Below, one piece after another: positions 44,217 through 50,788 of a stretch of 55,475 bases of DNA. The position numbers and the translations under genes are program-made. Below the pieces are notes generated by a model. That model saw only the letters and a program-made list of their open reading frames with translations. It ran no database searches and was not told where the DNA came from. Every line of letters starts with the position of its first letter. Within the stretch, counting starts at the first letter, position 1. Source of the stretch: a virus; the IMG/VR virus record IMGVR_UViG_3300025430_000028, positions 1 to 55,475 of that record. One strand, given 5' to 3'.

Positions 44217-44280
44217 CAAATTTCGATTGTTTTATTAAAGTGATACAATGTATCCAAAATTATATTATCTTCGAAATTTG
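44217..44280 (-). promoter_or_regulatory. Nested dyad with promoter box upstream of the primase-helicase gene
   Basis: Outer arms CAAATTTCGA (44217-44226) and TCGAAATTTG (44271-44280) are perfect inverted repeats centred at 44248.5. Inside, GATAC-AAT-GTATC (44242-44254) is an inverted repeat on almost the same centre. A minus-strand TAATTTTG (44262-44255), matching TAnnTTTG, abuts the inner dyad. The arrangement looks like an operator over a promoter, though an origin element is also possible. Confidence 0.6.
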
Positions 44281-44309
44281 ATACACTTCTGTTCGAAATA
44301 GAGCTATTT

Positions 44310-44897
44310 TTAGTAAACAGAGCCTTCCATAATATCTTTTGGGGTCAATCTACCCTTTTCAAACAAAGCTTGTTGGTCTTTCCCAAGTTTCTGAGTTGTG
44401 CCATCCTTGAAAACAACTTCCTTCCCATTTTCCGAAAAAGAAAAACCAATTTTTCTTTCTTCTTCTTTCTTTTCTTCTTTCTTTTCTTTTCCTTTCTTTT
44501 CCTTTCCTTTTATAGTATTAGCATCGTAATACGAATGTAATTCGTTCGTATTACCTTTGTTCCATCTTGAGTTGATTGATTCTCTTGCTTTATTGCTTTT
44601 ATTCTCCCTGATTCTCAATCTGTTAAGAGCAGAATTACTCCAAAATTTATCGTTATCAACTTCAAAAAGTCCAAAGTCATTTACTACGTTTCGTATAATT
44701 TCTTCATTCGTTTGTAATTCGAACGCTATACGTTCGTATTCCGAATGTTGTAGATAACCTACTTCTTCGTATAACATTTCTACAATGCACCAGTAAATTC
44801 CAACACCTTCCATTCCATGTTTCATTCTTAATCTCAGCAATTTTTTATCAGACCTAGAATGATAATCATGGGAGAACCAAAATGTATTCTTTGCCAT
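44310..44897 (-). CDS. DUF4373/Lin1244-type replication protein
   Basis: 195 residues. The N-terminal 110 residues (FWFSHDYHSRSDKKLLRLRM, KHGMEGVGIYWCIVEMLYEE, then ELQTNEEIIRNVVNDFGLFE) match the Lin1244/Lin1753-type domain (DUF4373), a winged-helix-like DNA-binding domain in phage replication proteins. The rest is a Lys/Glu-rich linker (GKEKKGKEKKEEKKEEERK) and a short C-terminal helix. Such proteins lie in replication modules and may load the helicase or recognise the origin. Directly upstream of the primase-helicase gene. Confidence 0.8.
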   Translation of the reverse strand: MAKNTFWFSHDYHSRSDKKLLRLRMKHGMEGVGIYWCIVEMLYEEVGYLQHSEYERIAFELQTNEEIIRNVVNDFGLFEVDNDKFWSNSALNRLRIRENKSNKARESINSRWNKGNTNELHSYYDANTIKGKEKKGKEKKEEKKEEERKIGFSFSENGKEVVFKDGTTQKLGKDQQALFEKGRLTPKDIMEGSVY

Positions 44898-44911
44898 TGT
44901 TATTATATTTT

Positions 44912-45106
44912 TTATAAACTAAAACTTGTACCAAGAACTTTATTTATTACTTTTAATTTATCATCAGACATTAAAATAATTTTTTGTCTTAAAATTGAAT
45001 AAAGAGTTGGATATGGTATCTTTGTTTTTCTATTTAACCAAGCAAGATTTCTTTCTTGACTTTGAAGCTCTTGTAGTATTAAATCTCTCGTGTCTTTTTT
45101 ATCCAT
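44912..45106 (-). CDS. Cro/CI-like helix-turn-helix protein
   Basis: 64 residues: DKKDTRDLILQELQSQERNL, then AWLNRKTKIPYPTLYSILRQ with an HTH-like second half, and a short C-terminal helix (KLKVINKVLGTSF). Length and the A-W-L-x-x-x-T-x-I-P-Y-x-T-L-Y motif fit the xre/cro-type family. It is the best visible candidate to bind the dyad at 44217-44280 upstream of the primase-helicase. It lies 14 bp upstream of the DUF4373-type gene. Confidence 0.7.
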   Translation of the reverse strand: MDKKDTRDLILQELQSQERNLAWLNRKTKIPYPTLYSILRQKIILMSDDKLKVINKVLGTSFSL

Positions 45107-45117
45107 TATTATAATTT

Positions 45118-46071
45118 TTAATTATTTAAAATATTTATTATTTTAAAAATTTCAAAAGCAACTTGTGGTACTATTGCATTTCCATAGGCTTTTATTGATT
45201 CGTTTCTCCATTTAGAAAAGGTGATTCCGTCCAATTTGTTGGGAAGCCCATCATTTCCCCCACAAATCGGGGGTTCAACTGGGAAGTTTTTGAAGTTGTT
45301 AATTCCATCTCTGCTATTTGGTCTGTTAAATTTCCCTTGCCTCTCTTGTCCGATGTGTTCCCTCTGCTTGCTTGTGCTGTTGGTGTACATAGCATCCCAA
45401 CTAATGAATTCCTTTTCGCTTGACTCGGTGGTAAAGTTGAATTTTTCCCATCCTGTGCCATCGGTGTCGGGAACATGTTTATCATTACTCTCCCTAAATT
45501 TAAACTGTGAGAATCTTTTTTGTTTTTTGTTAATCTTCTCCCATTTTCGTTCATTTCGCATTGACTCGTCGGTTCTTGTGTCGTTGGAGTGGGCAATAAA
45601 CCAAATTCTTTCTCTTCTGTGCGGAGCGTTGACGCTTGCAGCAGGAATAATAAACGGTTGGACTTCATAACCTTGCCCTTCCAAGTCAGAACACACCTCA
45701 TCGAATACCAATCCCCCCCCCCAACTAACAAGTCCACGAACGTTTTCCCCAATAATCCATTCGGGTTGTACTTCTTTAATAACTCTAAGCATTTCAGGAA
45801 AGAGATGTCTTTCGTCGGCTTTCCCTTTTCTAAGCCCTGCTGTTGAGTATGGCTGGCACGGGAATCCTCCTGTAAGAATGTCAATACTTCCTCTGTGAAT
45901 AGAGAAGTCTGTTTTAGTAATGTCATTATAACTAATTGAATTTGGAAAATGATGTTTTAAAACTTTTTGTCCAAATGGATTCCATTCACAATGAAATATA
46001 TTTTCCCATCCCATCCATTCAGCAGCTAAATCAAAACCACCTATACCACTAAATAAACTTCCATGTCTCAT
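45118..46071 (-). CDS. DNA cytosine-C5 methyltransferase
   Basis: 317 residues with the C5 methylase motifs in order: I SLFSGIGGFD (5-14), IV GGFPCQPYS with catalytic Cys71, VI ENVRGL (109-114), VIII PHRRERIWFIAHS (150-162) and a C-terminal YGNAIVPQVAFEIF (motif X). It methylates cytosine in its target, probably guarding phage DNA from host restriction. A G10 tract (45713-45722, minus) encodes WGGG at about residue 117, and a second open frame overlaps residues about 49-293. Loss of one G would fuse residues 1-118 to that frame. The gene is directly downstream of a divergent promoter region. Confidence 0.95.
   Translation of the reverse strand: MRHGSLFSGIGGFDLAAEWMGWENIFHCEWNPFGQKVLKHHFPNSISYNDITKTDFSIHRGSIDILTGGFPCQPYSTAGLRKGKADERHLFPEMLRVIKEVQPEWIIGENVRGLVSWGGGLVFDEVCSDLEGQGYEVQPFIIPAASVNAPHRRERIWFIAHSNDTRTDESMRNERKWEKINKKQKRFSQFKFRESNDKHVPDTDGTGWEKFNFTTESSEKEFISWDAMYTNSTSKQREHIGQERQGKFNRPNSRDGINNFKNFPVEPPICGGNDGLPNKLDGITFSKWRNESIKAYGNAIVPQVAFEIFKIINILNN
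45192..45926 (-). CDS. Overlapping frame inside the methyltransferase gene, 244 residues
   Basis: Same strand, shifted frame, open across about 77% of the methyltransferase gene. The text is not random: LLGKTFVDLLVGGGDWYSMR, then CVLTWKGKVMKSNRLLFLLQ, two [LF]-x-TP-x-A/T-Q units (GLLPTPTTQ, MFPTPMAQD), LCTPTAQAS and LNPRFVGEMMGFPTNWTESP. From memory, proteins with WYS-x-x-C-x-LTWK, LLPTPT and LNPxFV-x-x-MMGFPxxWT recur as hypothetical or methylase-related proteins, so this frame may be selected. The G10 tract lies in it as VGGGDW. Translation alone would begin at the ATG at 45926; fusion to the methylase N-terminus by frameshift at G10 is the alternative. A shadow frame with accidental openness is not excluded. 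Confidence 0.55.
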   Translation of the reverse strand: MTLLKQTSLFTEEVLTFLQEDSRASHTQQQGLEKGKPTKDISFLKCLELLKKYNPNGLLGKTFVDLLVGGGDWYSMRCVLTWKGKVMKSNRLLFLLQASTLRTEEKEFGLLPTPTTQEPTSQCEMNENGRRLTKNKKDSHSLNLGRVMINMFPTPMAQDGKNSTLPPSQAKRNSLVGMLCTPTAQASRGNTSDKRGKGNLTDQIAEMELTTSKTSQLNPRFVGEMMGFPTNWTESPFLNGETNQ

Positions 46072-46168
46072 TTGTTTTGTATTAATTTTTCACAAAGTAA
46101 AATATAAAAAACTAATCTACAAAATTTATTTTTATAAAAATTTATTTTATTTTTTAAAATAGTTAATA

Positions 46169-46176
46169 TACTTTTG
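46169..46176 (+). promoter_or_regulatory. Promoter -7 box (TACTTTTG) of the plus-strand small-gene operon
   Basis: TACTTTTG matches TAnnTTTG and ends 4 bp before the ATG at 46181, so the transcript would be nearly leaderless. The region 46072-46180 is divergent: the methyltransferase gene leaves to the left with a near-match TTACTTTG on the minus strand near 46090. Confidence 0.5.
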
Positions 46177-46180
46177 TTAG

Positions 46181-46315
46181 ATGAAAGAAGAACATAGACA
46201 AAACATCTTTCTAATAATGAAGTTACTTAACCTTGAAATGAAAATAGAAAAAGATGGTGTAGTAACTAATTGGAGATGGGATTATAAAAACAATAAACCA
46301 ATAAAAATTAAATAA
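46181..46315 (+). CDS. Small 44-residue protein
   Basis: ATG at 46181 to TAA at 46313-46315 gives MKEEHRQNIFLIMKLLNLEM and a basic end (WRWDYKNNKPIKIK). It sits 4 bp after a promoter box and 2 bp before the next gene, opening a plus-strand operon of small genes. Charged and short, function unknown. The tight spacing on both sides and the good promoter box are the main support. Confidence 0.55.
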   Translation: MKEEHRQNIFLIMKLLNLEMKIEKDGVVTNWRWDYKNNKPIKIK

Positions 46316-46317
46316 CA

Positions 46318-46587
46318 ATGAATGTAACTTCAAAACACAAAGTAGAAACTTTATCAATTGGCAGCGAGTTTAATGACATGGAATTATTAGTTGGATATGA
46401 TGTAGTAACCGTACATAATCCAATTAGAATTGAAGAAGGTCATGGTAGACATTTATTTAATGAAGATGAAGAAAGTATTGAATTAACTTCTGTTGAAGTT
46501 GTAATTAATGGGAATGGTATTGATATACTTTCTAAATTAGATTTAAAACAAAAAAGAACAATAATTGACGAACTTGAAAACTATTAA
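46318..46587 (+). CDS. Hypothetical protein
   Basis: 89 residues, acidic, beta-rich first half (HKVETLSIGSEFNDMELLVG; YDVVTVHNPIRIEEGHGRHL), helical end (LKQKRTIIDELENY). Packed 2 bp after the first gene and 2 bp before the HNH gene. I do not recognise a family. Its surroundings suggest an early accessory gene rather than a virion gene. Confidence 0.65.
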   Translation: MNVTSKHKVETLSIGSEFNDMELLVGYDVVTVHNPIRIEEGHGRHLFNEDEESIELTSVEVVINGNGIDILSKLDLKQKRTIIDELENY

Positions 46588-46589
46588 CA

Positions 46590-47099
46590 ATGGGATTAAA
46601 AGAAATACAAGAACTAAAAGAAAATGCAAAGATACCTAAACAAAAAAAGCAATATACCATACCAAAGATTTCCGATAAAAAGAAAAAACAATTAGACAAA
46701 GAAAAGTTAGAAGTATTAGAAGCGGAAGCTAAGATAGGTAAAAGCGCAGAGCTTGATAGATGGTTTCAAGATAGAAGAAAAGAAATGACTGGTATATGTA
46801 AAAATTGCGGAGGTAAAACATGCAGAGATGATAATATGTATTATAAATTTTCAATAGCGCATATACTTCCAAAAGCTTATTTTAAAAGCATAAAGACAAA
46901 TGAAAACAATTGGATTGAGCTTTGTTTTTGGGGAAACAATTGTCATGCAGGAATGGATAATAAAATGATTGACTTAATGGATATGAATTGCTTTGATGAG
47001 ATAATAACTAAGACTTCAAAAATGTATCCTCATATTGCTCAAGAAGAAAGAAGAAGAATTCCTAAAGTTTTAATTGATTATATAGAAACAGAATTATAA
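46590..47099 (+). CDS. HNH-type nuclease candidate
   Basis: 169 residues. A Lys-rich N-terminus, then CKNCGGKTC (70-78), SIAHILPKAYFKS with His91 as the probable catalytic residue, NNWIELCFWGNNCHAGMDNK with Asn and His119 completing a Cys4-HNH layout. The layout recalls NinG-like recombination proteins and phage HNH endonucleases. It may cut DNA in packaging, recombination or competition. It is 2 bp after the previous gene. Confidence 0.7.
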   Translation: MGLKEIQELKENAKIPKQKKQYTIPKISDKKKKQLDKEKLEVLEAEAKIGKSAELDRWFQDRRKEMTGICKNCGGKTCRDDNMYYKFSIAHILPKAYFKSIKTNENNWIELCFWGNNCHAGMDNKMIDLMDMNCFDEIITKTSKMYPHIAQEERRRIPKVLIDYIETEL

Positions 47100-47110
47100 A
47101 ATTTTAAACA

Positions 47111-47281
47111 ATGATAGTATTTCAATTATTATTACTAGCATATTTTATTGGCATAATTATATCATTTCTTTTAATTAAAGTTGTAAATTTTTTTACTAAA
47201 AAAGAAGATGAAATAATACCATTAGAATTTTCGTTTTTTAGTTGGTATGTAGTTTACTCAATATTAATAGAAATAAAATGA
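47111..47281 (+). CDS. Small single-pass or double-pass membrane protein
   Basis: ATG at 47111 to TGA at 47279-47281 gives 56 residues: one long hydrophobic segment (VFQLLLLAYFIGIIISFLLI), a basic stretch KKED, and a second hydrophobic end (FSFFSWYVVYSILIEI). Its TGA overlaps the ATG of the next gene (ATGA). A small membrane protein in an early-type operon could be an exclusion or host-takeover factor, but nothing identifies it. Confidence 0.65.
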   Translation: MIVFQLLLLAYFIGIIISFLLIKVVNFFTKKEDEIIPLEFSFFSWYVVYSILIEIK

Positions 47282-47607
47282 AAGAACAACAAGTTGTATC
47301 AGGAATAAAAAAGATTGCAATAGCTTCTGTTATTATGGAGTATGGTCTTTTACAATTAGTAGATAATACAAAAAATGATTTAAAGCAAAGAGCAAAAACA
47401 GCTATAGCTTCATCAAAAAGAATACAAGACTATTTTAAATTTAATCCAAATGTAAATGGTAAGTTTAAAAACATATTTGAAAAAGAATTTTTAAAATCAG
47501 AGATACTTCTTATAGCAGAATTATTTGAATTATTATCTGGGTTTGATGAAGAAGGATTAGAAGTAATTATTGATGCAATTAAAAAAAGTACAAACAATGA
47601 ACTATAA
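47278..47607 (+). CDS. Helical protein of unknown function
   Basis: I start at the ATG at 47278 (MKEQQVVSGIKKIAIASVIM), which overlaps the upstream stop; an ATG 36 bp earlier would lie inside the membrane-protein gene. 109 residues, predominantly helical and Lys-rich, with LLIAELFELLSGFDEEGLEV near the end. Function unknown. It overlaps the next gene by 11 bp. Confidence 0.65.
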   Translation: MKEQQVVSGIKKIAIASVIMEYGLLQLVDNTKNDLKQRAKTAIASSKRIQDYFKFNPNVNGKFKNIFEKEFLKSEILLIAELFELLSGFDEEGLEVIIDAIKKSTNNEL

Positions 47608-47887
47608 GAAAACAAGTGGAGTAATAGATTTTTACAAAGATGACGTATTTGAATATTCAGCAAAGTATAGTAGTATCTTACAGAGAAAAAAACTTATTGA
47701 TGAATTCTTTTCTAAAGTTAAAAATATAATAAATAGATGTACATTCTTTTATATTATAAGGCCGGATGAAAAGTTTGTAAGTATAAAAACAAGAGATTTA
47801 TTAGATTACCCAGACCTCCCAACTGAAAGCCCTAAGAGAGTTAAATCAGAATATTCAAATAAAAGATTGTACGAAGAACTTATTTAG
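47597..47887 (+). CDS. Hypothetical protein, last of the plus-strand operon
   Basis: Read from the ATG at 47597 (MNYKKTSGVIDFYKDDVFEY), 96 residues. Beta-alpha text with FFYIIRPDEKFVSIKTRDLL and a basic end. An upstream ATG at 47570 would extend into the previous gene and is less likely. The gene ends at 47887, overlapping the end of the oppositely oriented metallopeptidase-like gene by 8 bp. No family is recognised. Confidence 0.6.
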   Translation: MNYKKTSGVIDFYKDDVFEYSAKYSSILQRKKLIDEFFSKVKNIINRCTFFYIIRPDEKFVSIKTRDLLDYPDLPTESPKRVKSEYSNKRLYEELI

Positions 47888-48149
47888 TGCCATCCTGAAG
47901 TGGAATTGAATTATCATTATCTATTTTTCTATAGCCTTCTTTCCAAAGAAGCTTAGTTAATGCAATGCTAATTCGTTCCACTTCTTCTTCTTCCTCTGCC
48001 GGTAATATTATATGTGTTGCTTCATGTAAAAGTATTTCTAATAGCTTCTTACCACGAATCCTTGAATCTATTTCAATACTATTATAACCACAATGGGCTA
48101 TGCCATAAATTTTATTAAGTTTCTTATATGTTACTTTAATGTTTTTCAT
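47880..48149 (-). CDS. HExxH metallopeptidase-like small protein
   Basis: Starting at the ATG at 48149 (MKNIKVTYKKLNKIYGIAHC), 89 residues. LLEILLHEATHIILPAEEEE contains HEATH (42-46), the zinc-binding HExxH of metallopeptidases, with a Glu-rich stretch after it that could supply the third ligand, and a C-terminal helix. It resembles small SprT/ImmA-type phage proteins. An ATG 33 bp upstream is possible but lies deeper in the preceding gene. It overlaps the next gene upstream by 14 bp. Confidence 0.65.
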   Translation of the reverse strand: MKNIKVTYKKLNKIYGIAHCGYNSIEIDSRIRGKKLLEILLHEATHIILPAEEEEEVERISIALTKLLWKEGYRKIDNDNSIPLQDGTK

Positions 48150-48363
48150 TTTGAAAGTCTTTAAAGAAATCAGAAGCTTCATCTATGCTATTTATAGCGG
48201 CCTTTGCATATAAAGCAGCGTCTAATAATTCTTCATATTGATGGACTAACCAATCTCTTAATGTTAAATCAGACCTATCCATTGTTGTGTTATACTTATT
48301 TATACCACGTTCTTCTCTTGATTTTAAATCTTTAATTACATTCTGTAGTAATTTGCTTGTCAT
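48136..48363 (-). CDS. MazG-like/pyrophosphohydrolase-type small protein
   Basis: 75 residues: LQNVIKDLKSREERGINKYN, then TTMDRSDLTLRDWLVHQYEE and LLDAALYAKAAINSIDEA. The pattern K-Y-x-T-x-x-D-R-x-D-L-x-x-x-x-W-L-x-H-x-Y-E-E-L-L-D-A-A-x-Y is one I recognise from small phage proteins related in style to MazG-like nucleotide pyrophosphohydrolases; the E-E-x-x-D part would bind metal. Activity is not certain because the second helical pair of full-length enzymes is missing. One-base overlap with the exonuclease gene. Confidence 0.65.
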   Translation of the reverse strand: MTSKLLQNVIKDLKSREERGINKYNTTMDRSDLTLRDWLVHQYEELLDAALYAKAAINSIDEASDFFKDFQNEKH

Positions 48364-49388
48364 TATCTTGGTGTTGATGATAAAATATTTCTTCTTTCTT
48401 TAACCGTTAGATTTGATTTTCTTCTTCTTCCTACTGCTTTACAATTATTACATCTTAAAGATTCATATGAGCTAACAGTAGTCATATATGATTTACCTGT
48501 TTCTGTAAGGTCATTAGAGCCGCAAGAAGGGCATCTTTCATGTTCGTCTAATATAAATAGACCCATGTTAGGGTGAGGTTTAATATAAGGCCTTAATTTA
48601 AGATAATTTTCTTCTAGGCTAGTAACATCTCCTACATTATATTCTTCCATCTTTTTTAAAGACTCTACATCTCCCTTATAACATTTATCCCATAGTTCAA
48701 AACCACCTGTATCTACTTTTCTTGGAGTTCCTAAAGACATATTTATATACTCTTGCTTATTTGAAATAAAAGCCAACTGTCTTTTAACTGCTTTTAAAGT
48801 ATCTATTGATTGGTAAGGTAGCGCAGGAGGCATACCATGTAATAAAAATCTAGTATTTAATCTAGGCAAATCAAACTTATCTCCATTATGAGTAATAACT
48901 ATATCTGCTTGGTTTAAAAGTTCCCATATACCTTGCATTATTCTTTTATCATTCCTTTCCAATGCTTCTTTAGAAGTTAATCTACCAGAATAAACTTTAT
49001 CTTCAAATAACCATTTAGCGGCCCATGTAAAACAAAACCAATCGTTTATTATTTGATGTATCCCTACGTTCTGCTGCCATATATTCCAAACAAAAACCAT
49101 TAGAGGGGCAGTTTCTATATCCAAAATAAGAACTTTTGCGGAAGTATTTATGATTTCAGGCTTTGTATTTGTTGTATCGTAGTTCAATGGCTTAGGTTGC
49201 GTAGCTAAAACTCTATTTTTTTTACCATGATGCCCTCTTATATCTCTAACAACTGTTCTTACTGACTCTATATCTTTAAATAAGTTTGGGTTTTCATTAA
49301 AAATCTTTTTTGAAAGAGTGTAGTCTTTCATTTCTTTAAATTGAGAACAATAATTCTCAACTATAGATTTTTTTGTAACTGGTTGCAT
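48363..49388 (-). CDS. DEDDy 3'-5' exonuclease with C-terminal zinc ribbon
   Basis: 341 residues. The RNase H-like exonuclease core: VLILDIETAPL with Asp90/Glu92, ADIVITHNGDKFDLPRLN (second Asp), and EEYNVGDVTSLEENY with Tyr250 and Asp254 as the DEDDy residues. These match the proofreading exonuclease of family B polymerases and related phage proteins, but no polymerase domain follows. The C-terminus has a zinc ribbon (CPSCG, about 286-290; CNNC, 313-316). The N-terminal 85 residues are a helical HTH-like region. It may act in DNA repair or recombination with the Rad52-type proteins. Confidence 0.85.
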   Translation of the reverse strand: MQPVTKKSIVENYCSQFKEMKDYTLSKKIFNENPNLFKDIESVRTVVRDIRGHHGKKNRVLATQPKPLNYDTTNTKPEIINTSAKVLILDIETAPLMVFVWNIWQQNVGIHQIINDWFCFTWAAKWLFEDKVYSGRLTSKEALERNDKRIMQGIWELLNQADIVITHNGDKFDLPRLNTRFLLHGMPPALPYQSIDTLKAVKRQLAFISNKQEYINMSLGTPRKVDTGGFELWDKCYKGDVESLKKMEEYNVGDVTSLEENYLKLRPYIKPHPNMGLFILDEHERCPSCGSNDLTETGKSYMTTVSSYESLRCNNCKAVGRRRKSNLTVKERRNILSSTPR

Positions 49389-49407
49389 TATTTATTTTTA
49401 AGTATAA

Positions 49408-49415
49408 CAAAAATA
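49408..49415 (-). promoter_or_regulatory. Promoter -7 box (TATTTTTG) for the exonuclease operon
   Basis: Minus-strand TATTTTTG matches TAnnTTTG, 19 bp upstream of the ATG at 49388 and just behind the terminator at 49418-49449. Confidence 0.5.
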
Positions 49416-49417
49416 AT

Positions 49418-49449
49418 ATAAAAAAACCCATCAGAATCACGCTGATGGG
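49418..49449 (-). terminator. Terminator between the CAP-protein unit and the exonuclease operon
   Basis: Minus strand: CCCATCAG (49449-49442), 7-base loop, CTGATGGG (49434-49427), then six or more T. A perfect 8-bp stem. Confidence 0.85.
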
Positions 49450-49538
49450 CAAAATTCACTTACTGGAAGCTACTAACCTTTAAAATCAATATAAAATTAG
49501 TCTTTTTTATCATAAAAATCACTATTTTTTAATAAATT

Positions 49539-49643
49539 TTAGATATTTATAACTATATATGATATAAGACCCCATATGATAAACGCTATTATGCACATTA
49601 CAATTGCGCCTATTTTAGAATCAAAATCAAAATTTTCCATCAT
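49539..49643 (-). CDS. Tiny 34-residue membrane peptide
   Basis: Minus-strand ATG at 49643 overlaps the TGA of the CAP-protein gene (ATGA), a sign of translational coupling. It encodes MMENFDFDSKIGAIVMCIIA and a single hydrophobic helix ending SYIVINI, stop at 49539-49541. It lies ahead of a terminator, so it would be the last gene of that unit. A tiny membrane protein may modulate the exported CAP protein or the membrane, but no function is known. The coupling and the clean single TM are the evidence. Confidence 0.5.
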   Translation of the reverse strand: MMENFDFDSKIGAIVMCIIAFIIWGLISYIVINI

Positions 49644-50254
49644 TTAAAGTTTAAAACGCTTATATAAAATGATTTATTGTGTTTCATTATAGATGCACCA
49701 GATAATTTAGGTTCTGCATTCATTAAAGCATTCCTATGCCCATAATTAGGATTATTATTATCAATAAGCAAGTCCATAACTATATCTATAGGGTCAAAGC
49801 TATTGTAAGATATTACTTCCCAACAGTTACATTTAGCATTTATTGACTCCTGAGTTTTTCTTTCATGCCCATAATAGTCTGCTGATTCTTTTGCATGAGC
49901 ATATGCACTTATATAAACTAAAGAATCAGGATAAAAAATATCAACAGGCTTTACGGTTTGCATGAATTTTAAAAGACTAACATAATAAGGATTACTTCTA
50001 TTCATTTTTTCGTATCTCTTTGGGTAGTCCCACTTTAATACTATTGTCTTATAAAATAAACTAGGATATTTTCTCAAGCAATTAACAACCCATATATAAT
50101 CTTTTTCTCTTTGATTCATGTACTTACAATTCTTAGCTGTATTACACTCTTCATATACATTACTATCCCATCTTGAGTCATATAGCGATAATGGATTTTG
50201 ACTAAAAGAACTAAAGCAAATAGTTAATAGGATACAAGTTAAAGTTACTTTCAT
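49640..50254 (-). CDS. Secreted CAP-superfamily (SCP-like) protein
   Basis: 204 residues with a signal peptide (MKVTLTCILLTICFSSFSQ) and a CAP domain: AYAHAKESADYYGHERKTQE (118-137) with His120 and the GHE group, then NCWEVISYN (about 143-151) and DNNNPNYGHRNALMN with His173. These residues fit the conserved His/Glu tetrad of CAP proteins. CAP proteins are extracellular, with roles ranging from binding to peptidase-like activity; the phage role is unknown. Its start shares a base with the stop of the upstream gene. Cys at 37, 43, 59, 142 and 144 could form disulphides outside the cytoplasm. Confidence 0.75.
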   Translation of the reverse strand: MKVTLTCILLTICFSSFSQNPLSLYDSRWDSNVYEECNTAKNCKYMNQREKDYIWVVNCLRKYPSLFYKTIVLKWDYPKRYEKMNRSNPYYVSLLKFMQTVKPVDIFYPDSLVYISAYAHAKESADYYGHERKTQESINAKCNCWEVISYNSFDPIDIVMDLLIDNNNPNYGHRNALMNAEPKLSGASIMKHNKSFYISVLNFK

Positions 50255-50562
50255 TATTTTTGTTTTGGTAGTTCGTAATTATTTTTAAGCCATTGAAAGA
50301 ATGTTAAACTTCTAGGAGTAGGTATAGCCATATATATTTCTAGTATATCTTCCCAAGTATATTTAGGTTTAATTTTATTTATTTTAGCATAGTATTTAAC
50401 CTCCTTTGCAAAAAACTTCTTAGATAGTTCATATTCAACTTCTTCATTATTCCTATCTATATCAAATGAAATTAATTCTATATCATCAGGGTGAATTGGG
50501 AGTTCTTCGTTATTATCTTTAACAATCCACCCATCATCAGTTATTTTTAAAATGCCTTTCAT
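50254..50562 (-). CDS. Small conserved phage protein, unknown
   Basis: 102 residues. The N-terminus MKGILKITDDGWIVKDNNEE, then LPIHPDDIELI, recalls a small beta-domain common in Bacteroidota phages (MKG-x-L-x-x-T-x-x-GW-x-V...LPLHPDD). A Lys-rich C-terminal half follows (KFFAKEVKYYAKINKIKPKY; WEDILEIYMAIPTPRSLTFF). Function unknown. It lies between the CAP-protein gene (one-base overlap) and a small helical gene. Confidence 0.65.
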   Translation of the reverse strand: MKGILKITDDGWIVKDNNEELPIHPDDIELISFDIDRNNEEVEYELSKKFFAKEVKYYAKINKIKPKYTWEDILEIYMAIPTPRSLTFFQWLKNNYELPKQK

Positions 50563-50564
50563 TG

Positions 50565-50765
50565 TTAATCTGTTTTAATTGCTTTGTCTCCTAGCCTACT
50601 ATTCTGAACTTTTAAATTCATAATAGAATCGCCAAGTTTTTCTATAATCTGTTTTTCATGTTCTAAATATTTTTTTGCTATTTTAATTACTACAGATTTA
50701 TCGTAAGGGAACATTCTTTCATTTGCTTTCACTTCTGTTATCAAATCTTCTATAGGAAACCTCAT
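50565..50765 (-). CDS. Small helical protein
   Basis: 66 residues: RFPIEDLITEVKANERMFPY, then DKSVVIKIAKKYLEHEKQII, ending VQNSRLGDKAIKTD. Charged and helical with a possible coiled coil, no domain recognised. 2 bp upstream of its neighbour, consistent with a small operon. Confidence 0.55.
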   Translation of the reverse strand: MRFPIEDLITEVKANERMFPYDKSVVIKIAKKYLEHEKQIIEKLGDSIMNLKVQNSRLGDKAIKTD

Positions 50766-50788
50766 ATGTTTATTTATTTTTTAACCGA

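Noticed and set aside
45221-45846. Plus-strand frames of 149 and 85 residues across the methyltransferase
   Set aside because: Antisense shadows; their text (Ser/Leu/Cys-rich) follows from the two minus-strand frames.
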